A stretch of DNA of 30,911 nt from an uncultured bacterium (lineage in GTDB: Bacteria; Bacillota; Clostridia; Lachnospirales; Lachnospiraceae), in contig CAJMRM010000040.1 in the NCBI GenBank assembly GCA_905215775.1, positions 1 to 30,911 of the forward strand, given 5' to 3'. The position numbers were made by a program, and so were the translations under genes. Position 1 is the first letter of the stretch; every line of letters starts with the position of its first letter. The notes under the pieces are model-generated. The model made no database searches, was not told where the DNA came from, and saw only the letters and a list, made by a program, of their open reading frames with translations. Positions 22,974 through 30,660 of the stretch are shown here, in pieces.

Positions 22974-24287
22974 ATGAATCTCGCATTTTTAGGTTTTGCG
23001 ATGATCATCGTGTTCATGGCGCTGATCATGGCAAAGAAACTGAGTCCGTTCACATCCCTGATCCTGGTTCCGGTGGCCTTCGGGCTTCTGGCCGGATACG
23101 GCTGGGATACCCTGGGCTACGCCATGGACGGGATTAAAAGCGTGGCCTCCACATTTGCAATGATGACCTTCGCGATCTTATACTTCGGCGTTATGCTGAC
23201 AGCCGGAATGTTCGATCCCATGGTGGATCATGTGGTCTCCTGGTGCAAGGGGGATCCTCTGAAGGTGCTGGTGGGTACTGCCATTCTGGCGGCCTTCGTT
23301 TCCTTAGACGGCGACGGCACCACCACGGTTATGATCTGCTGTACGGCCATGATCCCGATCTATAACCGGTTAAAGATCAAAAAGATCTATCTGGCTACCC
23401 TTATTATCTTACAGAACTGCATCATGAACCTGATCCCCTGGGGCGGTCCCACGGCCCGGGTCATGTCGGTCATGAAGCTGGACGCCGGAGAGATCCTGGC
23501 TCCCCTGGTGCCGGGGATGGTGCTTTCCGCCGTTTATGTCGTGGGCGTTTCCTATTACCTGGGGCTTAAGGAAAGAAAGCGGCTGGGTGTTGCAAAGGCT
23601 GCGGCCGGAGCGTCTGAGGTACATAAGGTGGAGGTGTCCCCGGAGGAGCAGGAGTGGAAGAGGCCCAGGCTGATCCTCTTTAACCTGGCCCTGACCGCTG
23701 CGGTCATCGTATCCCTTATTATGGGACTGGCCTCCTCGGCCATCCTCTTCGGCGTGGGAACGGCCATTGCCCTGGTGGTGAACTATCCCAACCAGAAGGT
23801 CCAGAGAAGCGTCATCAGCTCCCTGGCCCCGGATATGATCAATGTGGTCATGATGGTCCTGGGCGCAGGCGTGCTCATGGGCATCTTAAACGGTCCCGAG
23901 GACGCGGGCATGTCCAACGCCATCGCCCAGTTCCTGGTATCCGTGATCCCCGAATCCCTGGGACGGTATTTTGCAGTGATCATTGCCGTCATCAGCGCGC
24001 CGGGCACCTACCTTTTAAACAATGACGCCTTTTATTACGGCGTTCTCCCGCCTCTGGCGGCAACGGCGGAGGCCTATGGATTTACCAGTCTCCAGATCGG
24101 CTTTGCAGCCCTTATGGGACAGGCCTTCCATTTCTTAAGCCCGCTGGTGCCCTTCATTTATTTACTGATGGACCAGACCGAGATCACCCTGGCCCAGTAT
24201 CAGGGCTATATCTTCAGATGGTGCGTGGGGATCTTTGTGATCTTCATGGTCATGGGGCTGGCCCTGGGGTACCTTCCAATTTTATAA
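22974..24287 (+). CDS. CitMHS-family transporter (putative citrate carrier), first copy
   Basis: A 437-residue polytopic membrane protein with the hallmark FVSLDGDGTTTVMICC segment around residue 105 and LIPWGGPTARVMSV near 152, both typical of CitMHS carriers. The last third has TYLLNNDAFYYGVLPPL near 345 and GQAFHFLSPLVPFIYLL near 382. Studied members import citrate as a complex with magnesium or calcium and protons; the substrate here is inferred from the adjacent citrate lyase. AGGGGGAAA lies about seven bases before ATG 22974. It is divergent from lysR-citX and closed by a terminator. A paralogue lies at 27400-28761. Confidence 0.88.
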   Translation: MNLAFLGFAMIIVFMALIMAKKLSPFTSLILVPVAFGLLAGYGWDTLGYAMDGIKSVASTFAMMTFAILYFGVMLTAGMFDPMVDHVVSWCKGDPLKVLVGTAILAAFVSLDGDGTTTVMICCTAMIPIYNRLKIKKIYLATLIILQNCIMNLIPWGGPTARVMSVMKLDAGEILAPLVPGMVLSAVYVVGVSYYLGLKERKRLGVAKAAAGASEVHKVEVSPEEQEWKRPRLILFNLALTAAVIVSLIMGLASSAILFGVGTAIALVVNYPNQKVQRSVISSLAPDMINVVMMVLGAGVLMGILNGPEDAGMSNAIAQFLVSVIPESLGRYFAVIIAVISAPGTYLLNNDAFYYGVLPPLAATAEAYGFTSLQIGFAALMGQAFHFLSPLVPFIYLLMDQTEITLAQYQGYIFRWCVGIFVIFMVMGLALGYLPIL

Positions 24288-24300
24288 AAGCCTTTATAAC

Positions 24301-24333
24301 GGGACGCCGCAGTCTGCAGCGTCCTGTTTTTTT
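24301..24333 (+). terminator. Intrinsic terminator between the first transporter and citD
   Basis: GGACGC (24302-24307) pairs with GCGTCC (24319-24324), extended inside by GCA/TGC across one mismatch, and is followed by seven T from 24327. It separates the transporter transcript from citDEF. Confidence 0.88.
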
Positions 24334-24382
24334 GCGGCGGACCCGCCCCTGTCCGGGAGCCAATGCAGGCATAAGAAAATCC

Positions 24383-24397
24383 CTATGCGTCACATAG
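24383..24397. promoter_or_regulatory. Candidate LysR-type binding site (T-N11-A dyad) upstream of citDEF
   Basis: CTATG (24383-24387), five bases, then CATAG (24393-24397) is a perfect dyad. It contains T-N11-A (24384 to 24396), the classic LysR-family half-site rule. Its centre is about 55 bases upstream of the predicted citDEF start point, the usual activation position. Binding by the LysR-CitX protein is an inference. Confidence 0.5.
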
Positions 24398-24408
24398 ACA
24401 GATATATA

Positions 24409-24438
24409 TTGGATAAAAAAATCTGCCGATGATATAGT
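24409..24438 (+). promoter_or_regulatory. Promoter of citDEF
   Basis: TTGGAT at 24409-24414 and TATAGT at 24433-24438 have 18-base spacing, with TGA directly before the -10 (extended -10). It lies after the transporter terminator and about 40 bases before the citD start. Confidence 0.6.
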
Positions 24439-24477
24439 AAATATAGAAAAAATGACCGAACAGAAGGAGGGGATCCA

Positions 24478-24777
24478 ATGGAGATCTTAAAAACAGCCAT
24501 GGCCGGCACCCTGGAATCCAGCGACGCCCAGGTGACCGTGGAGCCGGGAGACAACGGCATCGAGCTGATGATCGAGAGCAGCGTGATCCACCAGTACGGG
24601 AGACAGATCCGTGCGGTGGCCCTGGAGACCTTAGAACGGCTGGATGTGAAAAACGCCAGGGTGACGATCTTTGACAAGGGAGCTCTGGACTGTACCTTAA
24701 AGGCCAGAGTAGAGTGCGCCGTTTACCGCAGCAACGGCGTCAGTGAAAATCTTCCGTGGGGAGGTGTGATCCGGTAA
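24478..24777 (+). CDS. citD: Citrate lyase acyl carrier protein (gamma subunit)
   Basis: A 99-residue CitD. AMAGTLESSDAQV near the start places the attachment serine at residue 14, by comparison with GTLESGD in the E. coli protein. This serine receives the phosphoribosyl-dephospho-CoA group from CitX. The middle segment TIFDKGALDCTLKARVECA is also conserved. The protein carries the acetyl and citryl thioesters in the lyase cycle. AGAAGGAGGGG precedes ATG 24478. The TAA overlaps the citE ATG by one base. Confidence 0.95.
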   Translation: MEILKTAMAGTLESSDAQVTVEPGDNGIELMIESSVIHQYGRQIRAVALETLERLDVKNARVTIFDKGALDCTLKARVECAVYRSNGVSENLPWGGVIR

Positions 24778-25676
24778 TGCATCCAAATAAAAAACGATTA
24801 AGACGTTCCATGATGTTTTTAAACTGCCAGAAGCCGGGCCTTATCAAGGACCCCTATATTTATAAGCCGGATTCCATTATGCTGGATCTGGAGGACGCGG
24901 TGGCGGAGAACCAGAAGGACGCGGCCAGGTATTCCCTGTTCCACGCCTTACAGGAGATCGATTACCACGGCGTAGAGCGGGTGGTGCGGATCAACGGCCT
25001 GGACACGCCTCACTGGAAGGAGGATATCCGGGTCTGCGTGGCCGGAGGGGCTGATACCATCCGGATCGCCAAGACTGAGACAGCCCAGGACGTAAAGACC
25101 GTGGAGGAGCATGTGCTGGCGGCTGAGCGGGAGTTTGGACGGCCCGAGGGCAGCACCCTTTTAATGGCGGCTCTGGAGTCCTGCAAGGGCGTTTTAAATG
25201 CCCTGGAGGTGTGCCAGTCCTCAGACCGGCTCATCGGCATCGCCCTTTCCGGCGGCGACTACACAAAGGATCTTCAGACCACCATCACCGGCACCGGTGT
25301 GGAGCTCATGGGAGCCAGACAGCATATGATCATGGCAGCCAGGGCGGCGGGCGTCCAGTGCTGGGATACGGTGTTCACCAACCTGGACGACATGGAGGGC
25401 TTTGAAAAGGAGACCCGCATGATAAAGCTCATGGGCTTTGACGGAAAATCCCTGGTGAATCCCCGCCAGATCGCCGTGGTACATAAGGTGTTCACCCCTG
25501 CCGAAAAGGAGATCGTGTTTGCCGAAAAGGTGGTGCGGGAGATCGACGACAAGAAGGCAAAGGGCATCGGCGTATTTACCGTGGACGGAAAGATGATCGA
25601 TATTGCCTTCTATGACGGAGCAAAGAGAACGCTGGCCATGGCCAAGGCGGCCGGCGTGTATAAGGGGGAGCTGTAA
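24777..25676 (+). CDS. citE: Citrate (pro-3S)-lyase beta subunit
   Basis: A 299-residue CitE of the HpcH/HpaI-like fold. RRSMMFLNCQKPGLIKD near the start, SIMLDLEDAVAENQKDAAR near residue 38 with acidic metal ligands, RINGLDTPHWKEDI, LLMAALESCKGVLNA and the late GFDGKSLVNPRQIAVVH are family segments. It cleaves citryl-ACP to acetyl-ACP and oxaloacetate. ATG 24777 overlaps the citD stop; an in-frame GTG at 24756 lies inside citD and is less likely. It ends one base before the citF ATG. Confidence 0.95.
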   Translation: MHPNKKRLRRSMMFLNCQKPGLIKDPYIYKPDSIMLDLEDAVAENQKDAARYSLFHALQEIDYHGVERVVRINGLDTPHWKEDIRVCVAGGADTIRIAKTETAQDVKTVEEHVLAAEREFGRPEGSTLLMAALESCKGVLNALEVCQSSDRLIGIALSGGDYTKDLQTTITGTGVELMGARQHMIMAARAAGVQCWDTVFTNLDDMEGFEKETRMIKLMGFDGKSLVNPRQIAVVHKVFTPAEKEIVFAEKVVREIDDKKAKGIGVFTVDGKMIDIAFYDGAKRTLAMAKAAGVYKGEL

Positions 25677-25677
25677 T

Positions 25678-27237
25678 ATGATCAATGCTGTTGGAAGAGA
25701 GATCCCCGGGGAGATCTTAAAAAAGACCGGCAAGGAGCCCTTTAAGGGAGCCTACGCCTATGACAATCATGAATATAAAAAAGCGGCCCCCACCGTCCGC
25801 GCGGTCTGTGATCCGGGCCGGAGCAAAATGGTGGAAAATATTCACGAGGCTCTGGTAAAATGCGGAATCCGGGACGGAATGACCCTTTCCTTCCATCACC
25901 ATTTCCGCGAGGGAGATTATGTGGTGAACATGGTCATGGAGGAGATCCACAAAATGGGCATTAAGGACCTGACCATCTGCGCCAGCTCCCTGGGAAAGGC
26001 CAACGATCCCATCGTCCCCTACATTGAGGACGGCACCATCACCGGGATCCAGTCCTCCGGCGTCCGCGGAAAGATCGGAGAGGCCATTTCCACCGGGCGT
26101 TTAAGGGACCTGGCCATCATGCGCTCCCACGGCGGAAGAGTCCGCGCGGTGGAATCCGGCGAGGTCCATATCGACCTCGCCTTCATCGGGGCCCCCACCT
26201 GCGATGAATACGGAAACATGCGGGCCAACGGCGGAAAGAGCGACTGCGGCGTTTTATCCTACGCCATGGTAGACGCAGAATACGCCGACAAGGTGGTGGC
26301 CCTCACCGACTGCCTGGTCCCCTTCCCCAACGTTCCTGCCAGCATCTCCATGGTCCATGTGGACTATGTGTGCGTGGTGGACGAGATCGGAAACCCGGCG
26401 AAGATCGCCACCGGAGCGGCAAAGCCCACCACTGATGTGCGAAAGATCATGATGGCGGATTACTGCACCCAGTTTGTGATCCACACACCGTATTTTAAGG
26501 AGGGCTTTTCCTACCAGACCGGCGTGGGCGGAGCCTCCATCGCCTCCACCATTTCCCTGGGAAAGATCATGGAGGAGCGGGGGATCCACATGGGCCTGGG
26601 TCTGGGAGGCATCACCACCCCCATGTGTGAGCTTCTGGAAAAGGGCCTGATCAAAAAGCTGGTGGATACCCAGGATTTCGATCTGGGAGCCATCGAGTCC
26701 ATTAAAAGGAATCCGAATCACATTGAGATCTCCGCCTCGGAATACGCCAACCCCTTCAATAAGGGAGCCTTCGTCAACAAGCTGGATTTCGTGATCCTTG
26801 CCTCTTTAGAGGTGGACGTGGACTTTAACTGCAACGTGGTGGTGGGCTCCGACGGCATGATCACAGGGGCCCAGGGCGGCCATCCGGATACGGCGGCCGG
26901 CGCAAAATGTACTATCGTGATCGCACCGCTCCTCCAGGGACGGATCCCGGCCATCTGCACCCATGTGACCACCGTGACGACCCCGGGCGAGACCGTGGAC
27001 GTGGTCATCACCGATTACGGCATTGCCATCAACCCCAGACGGCAGGACCTGATCGAATGCATGAAGGACGTGGACCTTCCGTTCTGTACCATTGAGGAGC
27101 TGCGGGACAAGGCCTACGCCATGGTGGGAGAGCCGGATCCGGTGCAGTTTGACGACCGGATCGTGGGAGTCATCGAGGCCCGGGACGGCACCATCATCGA
27201 CGTGGTGCGCCAGATCAAGGAATACGAGTTCTCATAA
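25678..27237 (+). CDS. citF: Citrate lyase alpha subunit (citrate:acetyl-ACP transferase)
   Basis: A 519-residue CitF, beginning MINAVGREIPGEILKKTGKE. It contains LSFHHHFREGDYVVNMVMEE near residue 65, RSHGGRVRAVESGEVHID, GVGGASIASTISLGKIME and LGLGGITTPMCELLEKGL. It exchanges the acetyl group of acetyl-ACP for citrate and releases acetate. The length equals that of known CitF. The frame is open upstream to 25603, inside citE; ATG 25678 is chosen because it lies one base after the citE stop with GGGGGAG just upstream. citD, citE and citF are thus one tightly packed unit. The ligase gene citC and citG are not in view. Confidence 0.96.
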   Translation: MINAVGREIPGEILKKTGKEPFKGAYAYDNHEYKKAAPTVRAVCDPGRSKMVENIHEALVKCGIRDGMTLSFHHHFREGDYVVNMVMEEIHKMGIKDLTICASSLGKANDPIVPYIEDGTITGIQSSGVRGKIGEAISTGRLRDLAIMRSHGGRVRAVESGEVHIDLAFIGAPTCDEYGNMRANGGKSDCGVLSYAMVDAEYADKVVALTDCLVPFPNVPASISMVHVDYVCVVDEIGNPAKIATGAAKPTTDVRKIMMADYCTQFVIHTPYFKEGFSYQTGVGGASIASTISLGKIMEERGIHMGLGLGGITTPMCELLEKGLIKKLVDTQDFDLGAIESIKRNPNHIEISASEYANPFNKGAFVNKLDFVILASLEVDVDFNCNVVVGSDGMITGAQGGHPDTAAGAKCTIVIAPLLQGRIPAICTHVTTVTTPGETVDVVITDYGIAINPRRQDLIECMKDVDLPFCTIEELRDKAYAMVGEPDPVQFDDRIVGVIEARDGTIIDVVRQIKEYEFS

Positions 27238-27278
27238 CCTCTTTGTAAATATAACCCCGGCCAGGCCGGGAAATGCAG

Positions 27279-27314
27279 ACGGTCCGGAGGCACTGTCAGC
27301 TTCCGGGCCGTTTT
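27279..27314 (+). terminator. Likely intrinsic terminator after citF
   Basis: ACGGTCCGGA (27279-27288) pairs with TCCGGGCCGT (27302-27311) over ten bases with one G-T pair and is followed by a short T run (27311-27314). A second GC-rich dyad, CCCGGCC-A-GGCCGGG, lies just before at about 27256-27270. The short T run makes partial read-through into the second transporter plausible. Confidence 0.7.
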
Positions 27315-27337
27315 GCCGCCTAAAATGCTAAGAAAAT

Positions 27338-27350
27338 GTGAAAAATTCAC
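27338..27350. repeat. Inverted repeat GTGAA-AAA-TTCAC upstream of the second transporter
   Basis: A perfect five-base dyad with a three-base centre, about 50 bases upstream of ATG 27400. No clear promoter is seen in the 162-base gap, only the TAAAAT-like sequence at 27321-27326. A regulatory role is possible but unsupported by any consensus I know. Confidence 0.3.
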
Positions 27351-27399
27351 GAAAACACATAAAGAAACTACAAATTAAGCTTCAAAGGAGAGAAAAAGT

Positions 27400-28761
27400 A
27401 TGTCGGGTACTCTTGTAGGAATCCTCGGATTCGCCTGTATCGTCGCCATCGTGGTGACGCTGTTTAAAAGTAAGACCCTGCCCAGCATCGCCTTCATCGT
27501 TTTTCCGATGATCCTGGCGCTGGTGCTGGTCCTGGGAAACTACTACACCTGGGAGGATATTGCATCCCTCATTAAAAGCGGCTTTTCCAGCACCGGCCCC
27601 ACAGCGGCCCTGTTCGTGTTCAGCGTCCTGTACTTCGGGATCATGACCGACGCCGGAATGTTCGACGTGATCATCGGAAAGCTGATGCTTCTGGTGAAGG
27701 ACAGCGTAGTGGGCGTCTGCATCATGACCTGCATCATTGCCCTCATCGGCCATCTGGACGGCGGCGGCGCTTCCACCTTCTGTATCGTGGTCCCGGCCAT
27801 GCTGCCGGTCTATAAACGGATGCATATGCGCCCCACCACCATGCTGCGGATCGCAGTGCTTTCCATGGGCGTGCTGAACCTGATGCCCTGGGCCGGTCCC
27901 ACCATGCGGGCGGCCACAGTTCTGGGCATCGAGGCCGGAGCCTTATGGCGCACCATCATGCCGATCCAGGCCTGCGGGATCGTCCTGGCCCTGGCTGTGG
28001 CCGTTGTCAACGGTGTTATTGAAAAGAAGCGGGGAGCCGGATTAAACGGGCTCCTGGCCCAGACCGAGGGCCAGGCGGCAGTGAGCCCGGCAGAGGCGGC
28101 AGCAGCGGAAGCGGCCAGCGAACTGGCCCGCCCCAGACTGTTCCTCTTTAACGTGTTCCTTACCATTGCGGTCATTGCCCTTCTGATCCTGGACATCTTC
28201 CCCAGCTATGTTCCCTTTATGATGGGCGTGGCCCTGGCCATCCTGGTCAACTATCCGGGGGCGAAAATGCAGAAGAAGATCATCAATCTCCATGCCGGTC
28301 CGGCCCTTATGATGTGCTCCACCCTTATGGGAGCGGCCGTTCTCATGGGTGTTCTTGTAAAGAATGTGGAGGGCACAGAAAGCGTCATCACCTGCATGTC
28401 CGGCCTGATCAGCGGCTTCTTACCGGCTGTGCTGGGCCGCCATCTGCCTCTGGTGATCGGTATTTTAAGCGTGCCCCTGGCCCTGGCCTTCGATACAGAC
28501 AGCTATTTCTACGGAATGCTTCCGGTGATGATCGGGATCGGAGAGGGCTTTGGCATCGCCGCCGCCCCCATTGCCGTTGCCATGGTGGTGTGCAGAAACT
28601 GCGCCACCTTCATCAGCCCCATGGTTCCCGCCACTCTTCTGGGCGTTGGACTGGCAGATGTGGACATCAAGGACCATATCAAGAACAGCTTTTTATGGGT
28701 ATGGGGCTTCAGCTTTATCTGCATGATCGTTGCCGTCCTGTTCGGGATCATGCCCCTATAA
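27400..28761 (+). CDS. CitMHS-family transporter (putative citrate carrier), second copy
   Basis: A 453-residue polytopic membrane protein related to the first transporter. Matching segments are LYFGIMTDAGMFD (first copy LYFGVMLTAGMFD), GHLDGGGASTFCIVVPAML (first copy SLDGDGTTTVMICC) and NLMPWAGPTMRAATV (first copy NLIPWGGPTARVMSV). The acidic pair and GGGAST differ from the first copy's DGDGTTT, which may change the ligand. A central loop of about 40 residues rich in Ala and Glu separates the halves. AAAGGAG at 27384-27390 supports ATG 27400. A strong terminator follows. Whether it imports citrate or exchanges it for another acid is unknown. Confidence 0.87.
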   Translation: MSGTLVGILGFACIVAIVVTLFKSKTLPSIAFIVFPMILALVLVLGNYYTWEDIASLIKSGFSSTGPTAALFVFSVLYFGIMTDAGMFDVIIGKLMLLVKDSVVGVCIMTCIIALIGHLDGGGASTFCIVVPAMLPVYKRMHMRPTTMLRIAVLSMGVLNLMPWAGPTMRAATVLGIEAGALWRTIMPIQACGIVLALAVAVVNGVIEKKRGAGLNGLLAQTEGQAAVSPAEAAAAEAASELARPRLFLFNVFLTIAVIALLILDIFPSYVPFMMGVALAILVNYPGAKMQKKIINLHAGPALMMCSTLMGAAVLMGVLVKNVEGTESVITCMSGLISGFLPAVLGRHLPLVIGILSVPLALAFDTDSYFYGMLPVMIGIGEGFGIAAAPIAVAMVVCRNCATFISPMVPATLLGVGLADVDIKDHIKNSFLWVWGFSFICMIVAVLFGIMPL

Positions 28762-28780
28762 TTGAAAATCCTGGAAAGAA

Positions 28781-28833
28781 AAACGCCGTTTCCCTGCGGG
28801 CTGATCACAGCCCCGTGGGGGGCGGCGTTTTTT
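28781..28833 (+). terminator. Intrinsic terminator after the second transporter
   Basis: AAACGCCG (28781-28788) pairs with CGGCGTTT (28823-28830), and an inner hairpin GGGCTG-ATCA-CAGCCC (28798-28813) sits between. Six T end the structure (28828-28833). It closes the citrate module. Confidence 0.88.
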
Positions 28834-29154
28834 GCGCTGTAAAAGTGCTACGTCAGCTTTGAGCATTTCTCCCGCAGTAAATACCGTTTTTCTATTATCA
28901 TGCCAGAAGATGCGTATAGATGCAGAAAACAAAAAAACTGATACTTTTACTGTATCACATTTTATTATTAAAAACAAAAAAGAAATTGACAAAATCACAG
29001 ATAAATAATAAAATTATTAAAAATAAACTGATTTTAATTTTGGGGCATTCTGGTGATATGTCAAGAGATATTTAAAAAGATTTTGATGGGTTTTTCCTAA
29101 AAAAGGGCGCACTTCACCATCGCTTAAAAATCAGTTCTTGAAAAATGAGCGTTA
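28834..29154. other. AT-rich gap between the citrate module and the IS110 remnant
   Basis: No convincing gene is visible. It contains a dyad TGATAC-N7-GTATCA (28939-28957) followed by T-rich sequence, the plus-strand promoter-like pair listed separately, and long A/T runs. The base composition shift from the GC-rich citrate genes marks the edge of a region with transferred DNA. The exact IS end is not recognisable. Confidence 0.6.
28986..29014 (+). promoter_or_regulatory. Promoter-like sequence with no downstream plus-strand gene
   Basis: A perfect TTGACA at 28986-28991 and TAAAAT at 29009-29014 are separated by 17 bases. Transcription would run rightwards into the 3-prime end of the minus-strand transposase remnant, producing antisense RNA or an unknown RNA. 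In AT-rich DNA such a match can be chance. Confidence 0.4.
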
Positions 29155-30449
29155 TTAAGATTCCGTATTTAATTCGGCGTCCAGCTTTTCGCCGGTGTAC
29201 AGTTGGTTCTTGACCAGCAATCCAAAAACAAGTCGTACAAATTTACGAGATGTAAGCGCGAGTGCTCTTTTGTGCTGATGTTTGGTTACCTCAGCATACT
29301 TTCTGGCATAAAAATCAGCGTATTTAGGGATGTGCTTCCTGACGCTGTTCGCCGCTTCGCCAAGATAGTAGCGAAGATAGGGATTTCCGGCTTTCGACAT
29401 TTGGTTGTCTTCAGAAACGAAATCCCCGGAGTCCCCCTTGGGCCAGTAAAGCCCGGCATATTTGGCAAGGGCATCGGACGAATGAAACGCTGTTATATCG
29501 CCTACTTCTGATAGTATCCCGGATGCCCATACCGGACCTATTCCAGGTATGGATTGAAGGATAATCAAGGCATTAGGGTTCATCCCATTGATGAATCGCC
29601 TGTTCAATCAGCTTAATTTCTTTCTGATAGGCATGGATGCAGTTAAACGAGCTTGCCAGTGAAACGTTCGGCGGTTCGTACATGCACTTGTCTAAGCGGT
29701 AGGAATCCCTGGCTGCCTTCCGCAGAAGTTCGGAAGTTTTGGATATGTCAGAGATACGGTTCCTGCTCTTTTATGCAAGGAAGGTAAGCAGCTCATCCTC
29801 CGGCATATCAATGATCTCCTGTGGGGACAGGAACTCCGTCAGGACTGTTGAGGACGCAGTACCGTAGAGATTGCCAAAGGGCCTGTCATCCCCTTTAAGG
29901 ATCTGAAACTCACTGAGCTTCAGATAAAGATTAGAGACCATATAGGCTTCCCCCTCTCCCTGGCGATACACTCAGAAAGGTGCGTACGGTGCCTTGTAAG
30001 GCGTTTCATGGCTACAAATTGCCCGCCGCGCCAGGCTCCAGCTTTTTGGTATGGCCTACCCTGGCAAAGTCCGCAATGAGGTATGCATCTGCAGGATCGG
30101 TCTTTTCCATTCCGATATAGGACTTGCGGTAATTCGCAGTAGTCTTTGGGTTGACACAGAAGACATAAGGCTTTTAGGGCATGAGAACCTCGCTGGTCGA
30201 CAGGAAGTTTGAAATATGCACGCTGTATACAGAAGTAGATTCCAGCACGATAAGAAGCGTATCCAGATTTTTATGCTTGTGCATACACTCCGCAATCATA
30301 TTCACAAGCTTGTCGGCGCCCGGCTGATTATTGCCAAATGACGAAGAGAGGTATTTGTTTTCCTCAAAGTCCATGGCATAGACAGCGTTGGTCTTTGAAC
30401 TTACATCAATACCAACAAACAAGGTGGACATATAGTTGATCTTTAACAT
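29155..30449 (-). pseudogene. IS110-family transposase, disrupted by stops and frameshifts
   Basis: The intact start is ATG 30449 with a near-perfect ribosome site (GGAGGTGAT) upstream. The DEDD domain begins VGIDVSSKTNAVYAMDFEE (catalytic Asp15), continues with LLIVLESTSVYS and, past a TAA at 30176-30174, EKTDPADAYLIADFARVG in the same frame. Shifts of frame follow near 30015-30045 and 29950-29975, a TAA at 29773-29771, and another shift near 29575-29607. The Transposase_20 domain is then recognisable from SIPGIGPVWASGILSEVGD to the serine region SKAGNPYLRYYLGEAANS, ending at 29155. At least five lesions make it non-functional. Its parts add up to a nearly complete protein, so decay is fairly recent. 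Confidence 0.88.
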
Positions 30450-30660
30450 GATATCACCTCCATTCCGATGTAGATTTTTGAAGCCTGAAGCAAAAGGTTT
30501 ATCCTGTGCTGCATACGGTGACCGAAACCTCGCGCAATGAGCATAGTCAGCCTTTCTTGCTGGGGCTAACGGCTGGGGATGAAAATTCTGTGTCATCGGA
30601 ATGTGCCGCATGTGCCAGGCTGAATGCTTGAAAAGCAGTCTCGGACTAAGTCAGCTGAAA
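30450..30660 (-). ncRNA. Putative bridge RNA region of the IS110 element
   Basis: IS110 elements encode a structured bridge RNA in the noncoding end just upstream of the transposase. Here that stretch has a perfect ten-base inverted repeat, CATTCCGATG (30461-30470) and CATCGGAATG (30594-30603), enclosing about 123 bases with further short stems such as CAGCC/GGCTG. The open frame that runs through it (to 30611) has no ribosome site of its own and is not considered coding. The assignment rests on position and folding only; guide loops have not been identified. Confidence 0.45.

Larger units (their letters stand above)
29155..30660 (-). mobile_element. Decayed IS110-family insertion sequence
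   Basis: The element consists of a broken IS110-type transposase gene and a long noncoding stretch upstream of it, the layout of IS110 (not IS1111) elements. IS110 elements lack terminal inverted repeats, so I cannot place the ends; the limits given are the transposase stop and the approximate far side of the noncoding end. The region is less GC-rich than the flanking chromosome, consistent with acquisition. The defects in the gene indicate it cannot move by itself. Confidence 0.75.

Noticed and set aside
1..28761. Frequent GGGATCC/GGATCC strings as a repeat family
   Set aside because: They fall in coding frames as Gly-Ile or Arg-Ile-Leu codon runs and follow codon use, not a repeat.
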